The position numbers and the translations under genes are program-made. The notes below the pieces were generated by a model that was not told the origin of the DNA, ran no database searches, and saw nothing but the letters and a program-made list of their open reading frames with translations. Below, one piece after another: positions 17,540-27,999 of a DNA stretch of 64,000 nt. Source of the DNA: Sporocytophaga myxococcoides (GTDB lineage: Bacteria; Bacteroidota; Bacteroidia; Cytophagales; Cytophagaceae); contig NZ_BBLT01000005.1 of NCBI RefSeq assembly GCF_000775915.1, positions 310,001-374,000 of the forward strand. Reading direction: 5' to 3'. The first letter of the stretch is position 1. Each line of letters starts with the position of its first letter.

Positions 17540-18678
17540 ATGGAATTGATTTAACCAAAATAAAAAAGACTAAAAGCAAAGATGCTGGAATTCCTCCCGT
17601 TCAAGGTATTCTGGATTTTCTCAATAAAGACTTGTCTTTCTTTGGGGCTAAGTTGAATGATAAGAAAAAGGAAGCTTTTTATCATGAGCTTGGAATTCTT
17701 TTGTCTGCAGGTGTTGATATCAAAACAACACTTGAGCTTATTAGTGTGGAGCAAGCTAAAGAGAAAGACAGGATTTTGTTCGAGAAAATTAAAGACTCTG
17801 TAATAGCTGGAAACACGCTTTCAGGAGCAATAAAAGATACGGGAATGTTTTCAGCTTATGAATTTTTTAGTTTGCAAATAGGAGAAGAAAGTGGCAAACT
17901 CCCGGTAGTATTAAAAGAACTTGGGGCTTACTATAATAAGAAGATGAAGCAAAGGCGCCAGATTGTAGGCGCTTTGACATATCCTTCTATAGTGCTCTTT
18001 ACATCATTGGCTGCTGTATTTTTTATGATGAATTTTATAGTGCCTATGTTTGCAGATGTGTTCAAACGCTTTGGTGGTGATCTTCCTGCTATAACTAAAA
18101 TGATCGTTGATGCATCCGGATTCTTTAGAAAGTATTTTTATCTTTTTTTTCTTTTCATCTTCTCCATAATTGTTTTTGTCTATTCTCAGCGCCAGGAAAT
18201 ATGGTTCAGGAAGTATGGCAGTAAGATATTATTGAGAATGCCTCTGGCCGGCGAAATCGTGAGAAAAGTGTATCTGGCCAGATTTTGTAATTCCATGACA
18301 TTGCTGATAGGAGCAAAGATTCCTATTCTGAGGTCTATAAATCTTGTAAAACAGATGATTGGTTTTTATCCTTTGGAAGAATCATTAACTCAAATTGAAA
18401 AAGATATTCTTCATGGTATGTCTCTTAATAAAAGTATGTCTGCATTTTCTATCTATCCGAAAAGAATGACTTCATTGATAAAGGTCGGAGAAGAGGTGAA
18501 TCAGCTTGATAATTTTTTCGAAAAGATAGCTTTTCAATACAATGAAGAGGTGGAACATCAGACTTCAATGATCAGTAGTATGATTGAACCTTTTATGATT
18601 ATATTCCTGGGATTGATAGTTGGGTTTATTCTGATTGCTATGTATCTGCCGTTGTTTCAGTTAAGCACAAGTTTTTAA
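17536..18678 (+). CDS. gspF: Type II secretion inner membrane platform protein GspF
   Basis: A 380-residue polytopic protein with the duplicated GspF/PilC domain: FYHELGILLSAGVDIKTTLE in the first copy and FCNSMTLLIGAKIPILRSIN in the second. There are three membrane segments (about 141-170, 199-218, 348-376, the last MIIFLGLIVGFILIAMYLPLF). GspF links the ATPase to pseudopilus assembly. This is the last gene of the operon. The arrangement with the minor pseudopilins before GspF and gspG, gspE and gspD at the front differs from the enterobacterial gsp order. Confidence 0.92.
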   Translation: MNGIDLTKIKKTKSKDAGIPPVQGILDFLNKDLSFFGAKLNDKKKEAFYHELGILLSAGVDIKTTLELISVEQAKEKDRILFEKIKDSVIAGNTLSGAIKDTGMFSAYEFFSLQIGEESGKLPVVLKELGAYYNKKMKQRRQIVGALTYPSIVLFTSLAAVFFMMNFIVPMFADVFKRFGGDLPAITKMIVDASGFFRKYFYLFFLFIFSIIVFVYSQRQEIWFRKYGSKILLRMPLAGEIVRKVYLARFCNSMTLLIGAKIPILRSINLVKQMIGFYPLEESLTQIEKDILHGMSLNKSMSAFSIYPKRMTSLIKVGEEVNQLDNFFEKIAFQYNEEVEHQTSMISSMIEPFMIIFLGLIVGFILIAMYLPLFQLSTSF

Positions 18679-18761
18679 TTAATGGCATTGTCTTCTTTTA
18701 AAAAACTTAACCTAAAACCTCTTCTTACTTAGGAGATCATCGATCATTCATTAAGTTTTAT

Positions 18762-19457
18762 ATGAGATCATATTTACTAATTACTTATTTCCTTTTTTCA
18801 ACAATTATACTTTTGGGGCAATCAGATTCAGCAAAGATTAGTCTTTGGGCAACGTATTATTATGTACCAACTTTAGATCATAATGAAAGGGGGATTGATC
18901 TTCTAAACAAAAAAGAAGAGAAGACAGGATTTAAATTAGATTCATGTGATTGGTGCAATGCTGTTATTGAGGGTACCGTTTTTATTCAGAAGGAAAACAG
19001 AACATATGTATTAAACTATGCTGGCCGGTCAAAGGAAATACAATATGATTGCAGGCAATGTATCATATACAAGAACTATGAGAATTATTTGAATTCAGGA
19101 AAAGTACTGTGGGAATTAAGCAGTGGTTTCGGCAAGGGGTGTAAGAACTATAATTTAGTCCCGTTTACAACAATTGCAGTTGATACTGTCATAATCCCTA
19201 TTGGTACTGTAATTTATATTCCAAAGGCTAAGGGCGCAAAGTATGCAGATTCTAAAGGGAAGTTAGTTGAACACAACGGATATTTTTTTGCAGGAGATGT
19301 TGGAAGTAAAATCGTTGGAAATCATATTGATGTCTTTCTGGGCTCTTCAAAAGAAAATCCTTTTGATTTTGTTAAGTCCAATCATGCAGGTAGCTTTGAA
19401 GCGTATTTTGTAAAAGATAAAAAAATAATTGATAAATATACAAGCCTGCATAAATAA
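18762..19457 (+). CDS. Secreted 3D-domain (double-psi beta-barrel) protein
   Basis: A signal peptide (MRSYLLITYFLFSTIILLGQ) is followed by a domain ending in the 3D signature: an Asp in AVDTVIIPIGTVIYIPKAKG, an Asp in YFFAGDVGSKIVGN and an Asp in HIDVFLGS (about residues 150-200). This fold is shared with the C-terminal part of MltA and other peptidoglycan-cleaving enzymes; the three Asp form the presumed active site. Two Cys pairs (CDWC and CRQC) lie in the front half. It is 83 bases after gspF on the same strand and might help the machine pass the cell wall, which is inference. Confidence 0.75.
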   Translation: MRSYLLITYFLFSTIILLGQSDSAKISLWATYYYVPTLDHNERGIDLLNKKEEKTGFKLDSCDWCNAVIEGTVFIQKENRTYVLNYAGRSKEIQYDCRQCIIYKNYENYLNSGKVLWELSSGFGKGCKNYNLVPFTTIAVDTVIIPIGTVIYIPKAKGAKYADSKGKLVEHNGYFFAGDVGSKIVGNHIDVFLGSSKENPFDFVKSNHAGSFEAYFVKDKKIIDKYTSLHK

Positions 19458-20015
19458 ACAGATAGAATGAATAGGGGAATTGTGTATTAATAATTTGAAA
19501 GCATTCCTGCTTCCCCATATTCAATCCCTCCCCACTATACAGGGATGGAGTGCGTTTTCAACACTTATGCCAACTGCACTCTACTCTCCAACATATATGT
19601 TTATTCCTTATTAATATTTTTTTTTCAAAAAAATAACCAGCTACAAAAACTGGATATTCTTAAATCATTTTCTCAATCTCTCACATTACAAATGCGAAGG
19701 CGCTTTATTCAATATGAAACTATAACAATCTAAATTTTCCCTCTATCACTGATTGCACCCTTTACAAAAGAGCGCTAGCTATTTTGACTACGGTTTTTGA
19801 TAAGGTGATTTTTATAGACTTATGGGTTTTGTTTATTTATAACTAAAATCATTAAATCGAATTAGCCATTACTTATGCCATTCGCAAAATGAAATTATAT
19901 CAACTTTTGTATGTAATTTTTTTGGTGATTTTTTTAAAAAAAAATGGGATCTTATTTCTTGTGTAAATTATTTTTTTTAATATAACAACTTATAAGCCAG
20001 TTTTAATCATTTGCT
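19458..20015. other. Intergenic region, no gene seen
   Basis: This 558-base, very AT-rich stretch probably holds the promoter of the Tc genes. Long T and A runs occur at 19913-19980. The 62-codon ORF inside it shows no coding character. No clear terminator or RNA gene was found. Confidence 0.5.
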
Positions 20016-23000
20016 ATGGACTCTAGAAAACCTATAGGTAAGGCTTCTGCTATGTCTGAAAATACATTGACAGATAGCTCTGGAATTTTAAATAGTTTTC
20101 GCGAAGGTAAAGCTAAAACGAAATCCAATGCCATTGAAATTCCATCAATATCCTTACCCAAAGGTGGCGGAGCTATAAAAGGAATAGATGAAAAATTCAC
20201 GGTAAATGCTGTGAACGGAACTGCTTCTTTTTCTATCCCATTACCTTTTTCTCAAGCCAGAGGAGTTACACCATCTTTATCAGTTTCTTATAACTCTGGT
20301 TCAGACAATGGTATTTTTGGTTTAGGGTGGAATTTAAATTTAAGTTCTATCAAGCGTAAAACAGATAAGCTGCTTCCCCAGTATTTAGATTCAATTAACG
20401 GAAGTGCGGATAGTGATATTTTTCAATTTTCAGAAGCTGAAGATCTGGTTCCTGAGTTTAGTAAGGCTGATGATGGAACATTTTTAAAAGATGAAAAGGA
20501 CGATTACATCATTTATGAGAAAAATTCTGAAGATGACCTATATGTCATACGATTCTTCAGACCCAGAATAGAAGGCCTCTTTGCCCGTATTGAACGATGG
20601 ACTAAAAAAGATGGTAGTGATATAAAATGGAGGGTTATTACCAGTGACAACATAACAACATTGTTTGGCTGGTCAATAAATTCAAGGATAGCAGATCCTC
20701 AGGATGATAAGAAAATTTTTGAGTGGCTCCCAGAATTTACATTTGATGATAAAGGAAATTGTTGCAATTATATCTACAAATCTGAGGATCTGGAAGGAAT
20801 TGATCTTAATTTAATTCATAATAAAAACAGGATCAAAAATAACTCAATCACCTATACCAATCTTTACATCGAAAAGGTCTTATATGGCAATATTACCCCA
20901 TATAAAAACTTTGGAGATGCTTTTCCTTCCAATGAAGATTTTTTATTTAAAACAGTATTCGATTATGGCACTACCATTAACAATGAAAATCCTGAAACCT
21001 TTCATCCCTGGGACTTCCGCAATGATGCTTTCTCTGAATATAAATCAGGATTTGAAATTCGCACTACAAGGCTCTGTAAAAGGGTATTGTTATTTCATCA
21101 TTTTAAAGGAGAAAATGAATATGATGGACTTGTTCGTTCGTTGAATTTTGAATATGATACTTCTACTGAACAGGACTTTACTTTTCTGAAATCGATCACT
21201 TCTATTGGTTATATCAAAAAAGCAGATGGAAGCTATTCCTCAAAAAAACTTCCTCCATTCGAATTTGAATACCAGAAACATGTCTGGAACAATGAAATAA
21301 AATCTATTCCGCCAGAAGCTCTGATGCATGCACCTTCCGGAATTGAAGAATCGCCATATCAATTCGTGGATTTGTTTAATGAAGGCCTTTCAGGAATACT
21401 TTCAGAACAGGAAACAGGTTGGTATTATAAGCACAATCTCGGAGATGGTAATTTCGAACCGGCTAAACTGGTTTCTCCAAAGCCTTCTTTTGCCGGGCTG
21501 GGCTCTCATCTTCAGTTAGCTGATCTGGATGCCGATGGAGGAAAGCAACTTGTAAGCTATATTAATGAACCTAAAGGTTATTTTGAGCTGAATGATGACA
21601 ATGAATGGCAACTCTATCAAAACTTTAAAACATTACCAAATATAAATTTCAATGATCCTTTTACCCGGATGATTGACCTGAATGGTGACGGAAAGCCAGA
21701 ACTGGTTATCAGTGAAGATAATGTATTTACCTGGTACGAATCAGAGGGTAGAAATGGATTTAAGGATGCCAGGAAAACCACTAAACCGTCTGATGAAGAG
21801 ATTGGTCCCCACCTGATCTTTGCTGATCTGAAACAGATTATTTTCCTCGCAGATATGTCCGGGGACGGGCTTACTGATATCATTAGAATTCGTAACGGAG
21901 AGATCTGTTATTGGCCTAATCTGGGTTATGGGAAATTCGGAGCAAAGGTCGCCATGGATAATGCTCCTGTATTTGATCATGAAGATATTTTTAACCCTTC
22001 GTTCATTAAGCTTGCGGATATTGATGGTTCCGGAATTCCTGATATTATTTACCTAGGTAAAAATAAATTTTCCTGTTATAAAAACTTAAGTGGTAACAGT
22101 TTTTCCATTAAACCCTTTGAAATACCTTTTTTCCCTGAAATTCATAGCCTATCAAACTTTAATGTAACAGATTTCCTTGGAACTGGTGTGGCCTGTATTA
22201 TATGGTCCAGCCCTCTTGCAAAAGATGCAACAACGCCATTAAAATATATAGATCTGATGAACAGTAAGAAACCTCATGTTATGGTTTCTTATAAGAACAA
22301 TATGGGGAAGGAAGTTTCCCTTGAGTATTCACCCTCTACGAAATTTTATATTGAAGATAAACTTGCAGGAAAACCGTGGGTTACCAAACTACATTTTCCT
22401 GTTCATTGTGTTTCGAAAGCAACTTCAGAAGATAAAATTACAGGACATAAGTTCAGCTCAAACTATAAATATCATCATGGTTATTACGATCATTTTGAAA
22501 GAGAATTCAGAGGGTTTGGAATGGTGGAACAGACAGATGCAGAGACTTTTGAACATTGGGTGAAATCAGGTGCGACCAATATCACAGTGGCGGATTTACA
22601 TCAGGAACCGGTGATAACGAAACAATGGTTTCATACCGGATCCTTTCTCCGCAAGGATAAAATACTTTCTCACTTCGAGCATGAGTATTGGTATGAGGAA
22701 ATGGGGAGACAAGGATTTACTGCTGTAAATCATGAGAAGAAACTGGATGATGCATTTATAATTCCTTCAAAAGGAATTCCTCAATCTGTAATTGATAATC
22801 TAAGTTCTGAGGAATATCAAGAAGCCCTTCGTGCATGCAAGGGCATGCCCCTGCGTTCGGAGGTATTTGCCCATGATGCGATTAAATTCGGAAATACACC
22901 GAATGCAAGAAAGAAAGAATTAACTCCTTTTTCTGTTGATACTCATAATTGTGTGATTGAGCTTCTGCAACCAAAGGGAAAAAACAGATATGCTGTTTTC

Positions 23001-26000
23001 ATTGTAAAAGAAAGTGAAGCAATTAATTATAGCTATGAAAGAAATACGGAAGATCCACGCATTGGGCATACTCTTAATATTAAGCTGGATGAATATGCGA
23101 ATGTTCTTGAATCGGTATCAGTAGTATATCCGAGAAGAATTGAAAACATTTCTCTTCCTATAGAAATTCAGGATGCTCAGAATAAACTTGCTATCACCTT
23201 TACAAAAAATGAATTTACAAACGATGCTTTTGATAACAACGCCAATAGAATGCGCTTGCTCGCTGAGGTTAAAACTTATGAACTGAAAGGGGTAATCAAA
23301 ACAGGTGACTATTATTCATTAAAGGATTTTCAAAATATTCTGGATGATGTTAATTCATCTCAGGCGCTATATCACGAACTCGACAAGCCATTAGATACTA
23401 ACAAAGCACAGAGAAGGCTTATAGAGCATGTAAAAACACTTTTTTACAGAAATGATCTGACAGGACCTTTGTCTCTGAAAACTTTGGAAACGAAGGCTAT
23501 TGGTTTTGAAAGTTACCAGCTGGCTTATACTCCCCAGCTGTTGAACGATATTTTTGGAGCTAAAGTAAATGATGCATTAATAGAACTTGAAGGGAAGTTT
23601 AGGCACAGTATTGATGAATTGGGTAATCCAGATTCTGATTGGTGGGTTCGTTCCGGGACCACGCAGTTTATAGAAGGAACAGAAACTTTAACCGATGCTC
23701 AGAATCGTTTCTATGTTCCTCTTTCTTATACTGATCCATTTGGCTCCAAAACCAAAGTCAAGTATTATAGAAGTTACTTCTTGTTTCTGGAAGAAACGGA
23801 AGATGTCCTTGGAAATAAAACCAAAGTATCTGAATTCAATTTCCGAACGCTTTCGCTGAATAGAATGATGGATATCAATGGAAATCTATCAGAAGTTCTA
23901 ACAGACGAACTTGGATTAGTAAAAGCAATGGCAATAATGGGCAAGGGAAGCCAGGCTGATGATTTATCGAACTTAAAAGAAGAGACAGATGTAACTGAAA
24001 ACGCAGCGGTATTTAGCTTCTTTAATCTTCCGGAAACACCACATGGTGTTACTGATTCAATAACTCTGATCAATATCGGAAGACAATTGCTTCAAAATGC
24101 CACTGCACGTTTTGTTTATGATTTTGATGCTTATAAAAATACAGGTAAACCAGTAGTCGTAGCATCCATTCTCCGTGAAACACATTTCAGAAATGAGGAC
24201 GGTGATCTAAATCCAGAGACAAGGCTTCAGATAAGTTTTGAATATTCTTCGGGGGCCGGTCAGGTGACAATGAAAAAGGTGCAAGCTGAGCCTGGTCTTG
24301 CAAAAAGAGTTCGTGTTCAATTGAATAATTCTGTTCTTGTAGAGGAGGTAGATACCGGCACCTTATTGAGGTGGATTGGCAATGGTAAAACCATTGTTAA
24401 TAATAAAGGTAACGTTGTAAAGCAATACGAACCTTATTTCTCTGTCAGTAATAATTACGAAGACTATAAAGAACTGGTTCAAACGGGAGTTAGTTCTTTA
24501 ATGTTTTATGATGCTATTGGACGACTTATCCGGACAGACATGCCAGACGGTACTTTCTTTTCTGTAACCTTTGATAGCTGGAAACAGGTAATGTTTGATG
24601 CCAATGATAATGTGCTGGAGAGTGATTGGTACAAAAGGAGGACAAACAATACTCGAGCGGATTTTATCACAGATATAAAGGAGCAGGAGGCTGCAGCAAA
24701 AACCTCTTTACATGCTGATACTCCAGGTCAAATGCATTTAGATACTTTATCAAGACCGGTTCTCTCTATTGCCCATAATAAAAATACGATCACGAATACA
24801 GATGAATATTACAATACTTTTGCTGAGCTTGATGTAGAAGGGAATCTCCGTTCAGTCAAAGATGCCCGTGGAAATGTAGTCATGGCTTACAAATATGACA
24901 TGCTTGGGAATCTGGTGTATCAATCTGGAATGGATAACGGTCAACGGTGGTTGCTAACCAATGTTATTGGAAATCCATTACGTACTTGGGATGAAAGATT
25001 CCATGAGTTTCAGTATTTCTATGATGAAGCTCATCGGCCGACCCATAGCAAAGTACTCGGTGGTGACGGTACACCACTGAATCATATCTTCGATAGAATT
25101 ATTTATGGAGAAAGTTTGCTAACGAGTATAAGAACAGATTCCAATAGATTCAATGAAGGGGCTTTACAAAAGGATAATGTACTTGGACAAGTAATTAAGC
25201 ATTATGATACAGGAGGATTAATCGATACTCCTTTATTTGATTTTAAAGGACAACCTAAGTCTACCAGCAGAAGAATTTTTATAAAATATAAGGAAACCGC
25301 TAATTGGATTGATGCTAATCTGAGTATTGATCTAGAAAGTGATACTTATACTTTCATTACCCAAACAGATGCATTAGGAAGGATTGTTCATCAAACAACT
25401 CCAGATGGGAGTGTAATTACTCCACTTTATAACGAAGCCGGTTTGTTGGATAGCGAAGCCGTTTTGCACCCGGGAGCGATTTTGGCAAAATCTTATATAA
25501 AGACTATTAATTATAATGAAAAGGGACAAAGAGAACGGATCATTTATGGTAATGATGTAATTACTCATTTCACTTATGACAAAGACACTTTACGACTAAA
25601 AAGGCTGGTAAGCAGGAGGCAAAACAATGGCCTCCTTCAGGATCTTCAGTATACCTTCGATGCTACCGGGAATATAACCCATATACATGATAACGCTATT
25701 CCCACTGTATTTTTTGACAACATGCAGATTAATGCGGTTAGTGAATATACCTATGATGCTTTTTATCGTCTGGTGGAAGCAAGTGGCAGAGAGAACAATG
25801 CAGCATTGAATTTCAGTATCTGTGATAATTGGAATGATAAGCCATTTCTGCATAATATGAATCTTGGTAATCCCATGGCAGTGCGACATTACACTCAACG
25901 TTATCAATATGATGCTGTCGGAAATATTGTGGAAATGAAACATCTTGCTACAGGAGGTAACTGGACAAGAGGCTATGAATATGAAACCTCCAACAACAGG

Positions 26001-27734
26001 CTTAAGCGTACCTTCATTGGTGACAATGGCAATCCGATTGACTACACTAATTACGCTCATCATGCCAAACATGGTTATTTAGAGAAATTACCACATCTGG
26101 AAAAGATAGGATGGAACTTTAAAGAAGAGGTAGTGCTGACCTCCCGTCAGCATTGTACAGGGGACAATATTCCTGTCATTACATATTACCAATATGATGG
26201 AAGCGGGCAACGTATCCGTAAGATAACCGAAAACCAGGCTAATTCTGGAGTATCAACTAGCAAGAAAGAGGAACGCATTTACATTGGTGGCTATGAGATC
26301 TACAAGAAACATAGTGGAGCTCAAGCAGGGCTTGAAAGAGTGTCTTTGAGCCTAATGGATGGGGATCATCGTTTCGTAATGATAGAAACACGAAATGATG
26401 TAGATGATGGTACAGAAAAGCAATTGGTACGATATCAGTTGCACAATCACCTTGGTTCTTCATCATTGGAATTGGATAATTCGGCTCAGGTAATTTCCTA
26501 TGAAGAATATCATCCTTACGGAACTACAGCTTATCAGGCCAATAATGCAACTATAAAATCTACTGCGAAAAGATACCGCTATACAGGTATGGAGCGGGAT
26601 GAAGAGACTGGGCTGGAATATCATAGTGCAAGGTATTATTTGCCGTGGTTGGGGAGGTGGCTGAGTTGTGATCCGATAGGGGTAAAGGGGGGGATAAATT
26701 TGTTCACTTATTGCAATAACAACCCAATAATTAGAACCGACGCTAAAGGAACGGAGTGGGAGCTAACCTGGAAATTTTGGCAATGGGAACCCATAAATTT
26801 TACCAAGGAAGAAATAGTCCCAACCGCAAAAGTCTTTTCAGGCAATGTTGTCGGAACTGTCCACGCCATCTTTGGCTATGATACTGATAGAGAACTCGAT
26901 CCCGATCAGGCCGCGGGTTATGAATGGGCACAGGACACTTTTCGTTGGCAAAGATTCAAACCAGTGCAGAAACTTCGTGATAAAATTATAAATAGTCCAA
27001 CCGCATCCAAAATTGTGGCCAATGTTCTCGGATTCATGAGCGCCTTCGTGCCTTTTGCTCCTAGCGGTGATGATCTTCCGGAATCGATGCAGTATGATTA
27101 CAAAAGGATGAGCTTTGCAGCTAGTAGCACTGCTATGTTAATGGGGCTCGCTAAACCTTCAAAGGGCCAAAACTTTAGTCCTCCTCCGTCCCCAGCCCTT
27201 GTAACAGACACAGGAGCATTGGTCACGACAGTTTCTTCTTCCAGTGTAACCACGGGGATGGGGCCCTTTGCAATGGCGATGGCAGCAAGCAAAGATGCCT
27301 CCAGTAAAGGTTCTGCCCAATCCCCCCAAAAAACTTCAAAAAAAGTAACTCACAAAGGAGTAGCAACCGACATTCTAAAAGCAAATAAAGAAAACAGATC
27401 AAATCAAACAATTCTTACTGCAAAGATCAAGCTTAAAAACGGACAGGAAATAAAAGTTGCAATACCCAATACTCCATTCAATGGAGAGACTCCCTGGAGA
27501 GCAGGTCAAAGGGAAGCTGCCCTAAAAGCAGGCTATACTCCACTTGAAACAACTAAAAACAGTGTGCCAGGGATGCATGCAGAAGAGAATTTAGGCGCCT
27601 ACATTAAGGAGCAGGGAGGAGGATTAGTTTTAGAGTGGGCTATTGCCAGGGGCGATAATGGAACAAGCTTCATTTGCAAATCTGCAACTTGTAGAGTCAT
27701 GACCGCTGAATGGGGACCACAAGAGTTTAAGTAA
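20016..27734 (+). CDS. Tc toxin TcB-TcC fusion with deaminase-like C-terminal effector
   Basis: A 2572-residue cytotoxin-cocoon protein. An SpvB domain (about 65-320, with VNGTASFSIPLPFSQARGVTP and FGLGWNLN) is followed by FG-GAP-like calcium repeats (MIDLNGDGKPELVI, LADMSGDGLTDIIR). The TcB middle hallmark FEREFRGFGMVEQ is at about 826 and the TcB end signature FDANDNVLESDWY at about 1525. From about 1578 come Rhs repeats of TcC type. The Rhs core closes with RYRYTGMERDEETGLEYHS and WLGRWLSCDPIG (Asp2219), then NNNPIIRTDAKG (Asp2242), matching the autoproteolytic region of TccC. Residues 2246-2572 are the variable cargo. TcB and TcC are often separate genes; here they are one frame. The TcA gene follows 265 bases downstream, as its translocator. 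No signal peptide is seen. Confidence 0.92.
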   Translation: MDSRKPIGKASAMSENTLTDSSGILNSFREGKAKTKSNAIEIPSISLPKGGGAIKGIDEKFTVNAVNGTASFSIPLPFSQARGVTPSLSVSYNSGSDNGIFGLGWNLNLSSIKRKTDKLLPQYLDSINGSADSDIFQFSEAEDLVPEFSKADDGTFLKDEKDDYIIYEKNSEDDLYVIRFFRPRIEGLFARIERWTKKDGSDIKWRVITSDNITTLFGWSINSRIADPQDDKKIFEWLPEFTFDDKGNCCNYIYKSEDLEGIDLNLIHNKNRIKNNSITYTNLYIEKVLYGNITPYKNFGDAFPSNEDFLFKTVFDYGTTINNENPETFHPWDFRNDAFSEYKSGFEIRTTRLCKRVLLFHHFKGENEYDGLVRSLNFEYDTSTEQDFTFLKSITSIGYIKKADGSYSSKKLPPFEFEYQKHVWNNEIKSIPPEALMHAPSGIEESPYQFVDLFNEGLSGILSEQETGWYYKHNLGDGNFEPAKLVSPKPSFAGLGSHLQLADLDADGGKQLVSYINEPKGYFELNDDNEWQLYQNFKTLPNINFNDPFTRMIDLNGDGKPELVISEDNVFTWYESEGRNGFKDARKTTKPSDEEIGPHLIFADLKQIIFLADMSGDGLTDIIRIRNGEICYWPNLGYGKFGAKVAMDNAPVFDHEDIFNPSFIKLADIDGSGIPDIIYLGKNKFSCYKNLSGNSFSIKPFEIPFFPEIHSLSNFNVTDFLGTGVACIIWSSPLAKDATTPLKYIDLMNSKKPHVMVSYKNNMGKEVSLEYSPSTKFYIEDKLAGKPWVTKLHFPVHCVSKATSEDKITGHKFSSNYKYHHGYYDHFEREFRGFGMVEQTDAETFEHWVKSGATNITVADLHQEPVITKQWFHTGSFLRKDKILSHFEHEYWYEEMGRQGFTAVNHEKKLDDAFIIPSKGIPQSVIDNLSSEEYQEALRACKGMPLRSEVFAHDAIKFGNTPNARKKELTPFSVDTHNCVIELLQPKGKNRYAVFIVKESEAINYSYERNTEDPRIGHTLNIKLDEYANVLESVSVVYPRRIENISLPIEIQDAQNKLAITFTKNEFTNDAFDNNANRMRLLAEVKTYELKGVIKTGDYYSLKDFQNILDDVNSSQALYHELDKPLDTNKAQRRLIEHVKTLFYRNDLTGPLSLKTLETKAIGFESYQLAYTPQLLNDIFGAKVNDALIELEGKFRHSIDELGNPDSDWWVRSGTTQFIEGTETLTDAQNRFYVPLSYTDPFGSKTKVKYYRSYFLFLEETEDVLGNKTKVSEFNFRTLSLNRMMDINGNLSEVLTDELGLVKAMAIMGKGSQADDLSNLKEETDVTENAAVFSFFNLPETPHGVTDSITLINIGRQLLQNATARFVYDFDAYKNTGKPVVVASILRETHFRNEDGDLNPETRLQISFEYSSGAGQVTMKKVQAEPGLAKRVRVQLNNSVLVEEVDTGTLLRWIGNGKTIVNNKGNVVKQYEPYFSVSNNYEDYKELVQTGVSSLMFYDAIGRLIRTDMPDGTFFSVTFDSWKQVMFDANDNVLESDWYKRRTNNTRADFITDIKEQEAAAKTSLHADTPGQMHLDTLSRPVLSIAHNKNTITNTDEYYNTFAELDVEGNLRSVKDARGNVVMAYKYDMLGNLVYQSGMDNGQRWLLTNVIGNPLRTWDERFHEFQYFYDEAHRPTHSKVLGGDGTPLNHIFDRIIYGESLLTSIRTDSNRFNEGALQKDNVLGQVIKHYDTGGLIDTPLFDFKGQPKSTSRRIFIKYKETANWIDANLSIDLESDTYTFITQTDALGRIVHQTTPDGSVITPLYNEAGLLDSEAVLHPGAILAKSYIKTINYNEKGQRERIIYGNDVITHFTYDKDTLRLKRLVSRRQNNGLLQDLQYTFDATGNITHIHDNAIPTVFFDNMQINAVSEYTYDAFYRLVEASGRENNAALNFSICDNWNDKPFLHNMNLGNPMAVRHYTQRYQYDAVGNIVEMKHLATGGNWTRGYEYETSNNRLKRTFIGDNGNPIDYTNYAHHAKHGYLEKLPHLEKIGWNFKEEVVLTSRQHCTGDNIPVITYYQYDGSGQRIRKITENQANSGVSTSKKEERIYIGGYEIYKKHSGAQAGLERVSLSLMDGDHRFVMIETRNDVDDGTEKQLVRYQLHNHLGSSSLELDNSAQVISYEEYHPYGTTAYQANNATIKSTAKRYRYTGMERDEETGLEYHSARYYLPWLGRWLSCDPIGVKGGINLFTYCNNNPIIRTDAKGTEWELTWKFWQWEPINFTKEEIVPTAKVFSGNVVGTVHAIFGYDTDRELDPDQAAGYEWAQDTFRWQRFKPVQKLRDKIINSPTASKIVANVLGFMSAFVPFAPSGDDLPESMQYDYKRMSFAASSTAMLMGLAKPSKGQNFSPPPSPALVTDTGALVTTVSSSSVTTGMGPFAMAMAASKDASSKGSAQSPQKTSKKVTHKGVATDILKANKENRSNQTILTAKIKLKNGQEIKVAIPNTPFNGETPWRAGQREAALKAGYTPLETTKNSVPGMHAEENLGAYIKEQGGGLVLEWAIARGDNGTSFICKSATCRVMTAEWGPQEFK

Positions 27735-27999
27735 TTGAACCAGCCATAGCTCTTTGGTTTTCTTTGTTTTGCATTCGTGCTGTATAGCTTTAACCTTGTG
27801 TTAGATATGTAAAGATAAAATGCTTATTGAGTTAAGTACATTCACACGAGAGGTTGCGAAATGTTTTTGGAATGATCAGTTTTTGTAGCTGGTTATTTTT
27901 TGATAGTTAAAAAATTAATGTCCAATTGATGACTGTCTGGTATCGCATATATTAACAATTGAAGCGAAAAAAATAAAAATATTATATAAAAAATTTATC

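Noticed and set aside
7096-18678. Reading the operon as a twitching type IV pilus
   Set aside because: No PilT-type retraction ATPase is present, and the GspG-like calcium-loop end and the GspI/J/K-type minor set favour a secretion system.
19545-19733. 62-codon ORF upstream of the Tc genes
   Set aside because: No ribosome site, low-complexity Phe/Ile/Leu-rich start, no family look; treated as chance reading through AT-rich intergenic DNA.
25596-26072. 158-codon minus-strand ORF inside the TcB-TcC gene
   Set aside because: Lies wholly antisense to a well-supported Rhs region and has Cys/His/Ile-rich non-protein-like composition.
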